DNA from: Bryobacteraceae bacterium
GTDB taxonomy: Bacteria > Acidobacteriota > Terriglobia > Bryobacterales > Bryobacteraceae
Direction of reading: 5' to 3'
Assembly: GCA_030044325.1 (NCBI GenBank)
Contig: JASHWA010000601.1
Span: forward strand, 1 to 5,751
DNA: 5,751 nt
The notes beneath the pieces are model-generated. The model made no database searches. It was not told the DNA's origin and saw only the letters and a program-made list of their open reading frames with translations. The position numbers and the translations under genes were made by a program. Shown here one piece after another: positions 5,719 to 5,751 of the stretch (positions within the stretch are counted from its first letter, which is position 1; each line of letters starts with the position of its first letter).

Positions 5719-5751
5719 GCGAAAGCTTCTCTTCAAGGTTTTACCGGCAGC

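Noticed and set aside
5719..5751. A terminator or a further gene after atpG.
   Set aside because: These 33 bases show no stem of useful length followed by a T run and no start with a ribosome binding site; the window ends too soon to tell.

Overview
The window is almost entirely filled by one plus-strand operon for an N-type rotary F1Fo-ATPase (N-ATPase). This is a divergent, usually second, ATPase with the characteristic gene order atpD-atpC-atpQ-atpR-atpB-atpE-atpF-atpA-atpG. The order, the two small membrane proteins AtpQ and AtpR between epsilon and subunit a, and the absence of a separate delta gene all fit this class rather than a housekeeping atpIBEFHAGDC cluster. The first gene (beta) lacks its 5' half because the window begins inside it. 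The last gene (gamma) ends 33 bases before the window edge.

Layout: beta 3' part (2-703), epsilon (700-1089), AtpQ (1082-1369), AtpR (1366-1632), subunit a (1623-2309), subunit c (2317-2589), subunit b with a delta-like tail (2592-3326), alpha (3323-4849), gamma (4828-5718). Seven of the eight gene junctions overlap or lie within 2 nt of each other: ATGA overlaps at beta/epsilon, AtpQ/AtpR and b/alpha; 8, 10 and 22 nt overlaps at epsilon/AtpQ, AtpR/a and alpha/gamma; and a 2 nt gap at c/b. The eighth, a/c, has a 7 nt gap and a strong Shine-Dalgarno for the multi-copy c subunit. No promoter, terminator, RNA gene, mobile element, CRISPR or convincing minus-strand gene is visible.

How the parts work together: alpha and beta form the catalytic head. 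Gamma and epsilon form the central stalk. Subunit c forms the membrane rotor ring and subunit a carries the ion half-channels with the essential arginine (R165). Subunit b is the stator and appears to supply the delta function through its extended C-terminus. AtpQ and AtpR are small membrane accessory proteins of the class. Subunit c carries two in-membrane carboxylates (E30 and E63) plus S64 and Y68, a two-carboxylate ion-binding motif. The coupling ion, Na+ or H+, cannot be decided from sequence alone.

Organism: the DNA is GC-rich and its codon use favours G/C at third positions. N-ATPase operons are scattered by lateral transfer over many phyla, including proteobacteria, planctomycetes, Chlorobi, cyanobacteria and some methanogens, so the operon does not identify the host. 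A GC-rich bacterium is all I can support. The system is a described family; the points worth a second look are in the c-ring motif, the b/delta-like composite and the accessory subunits.
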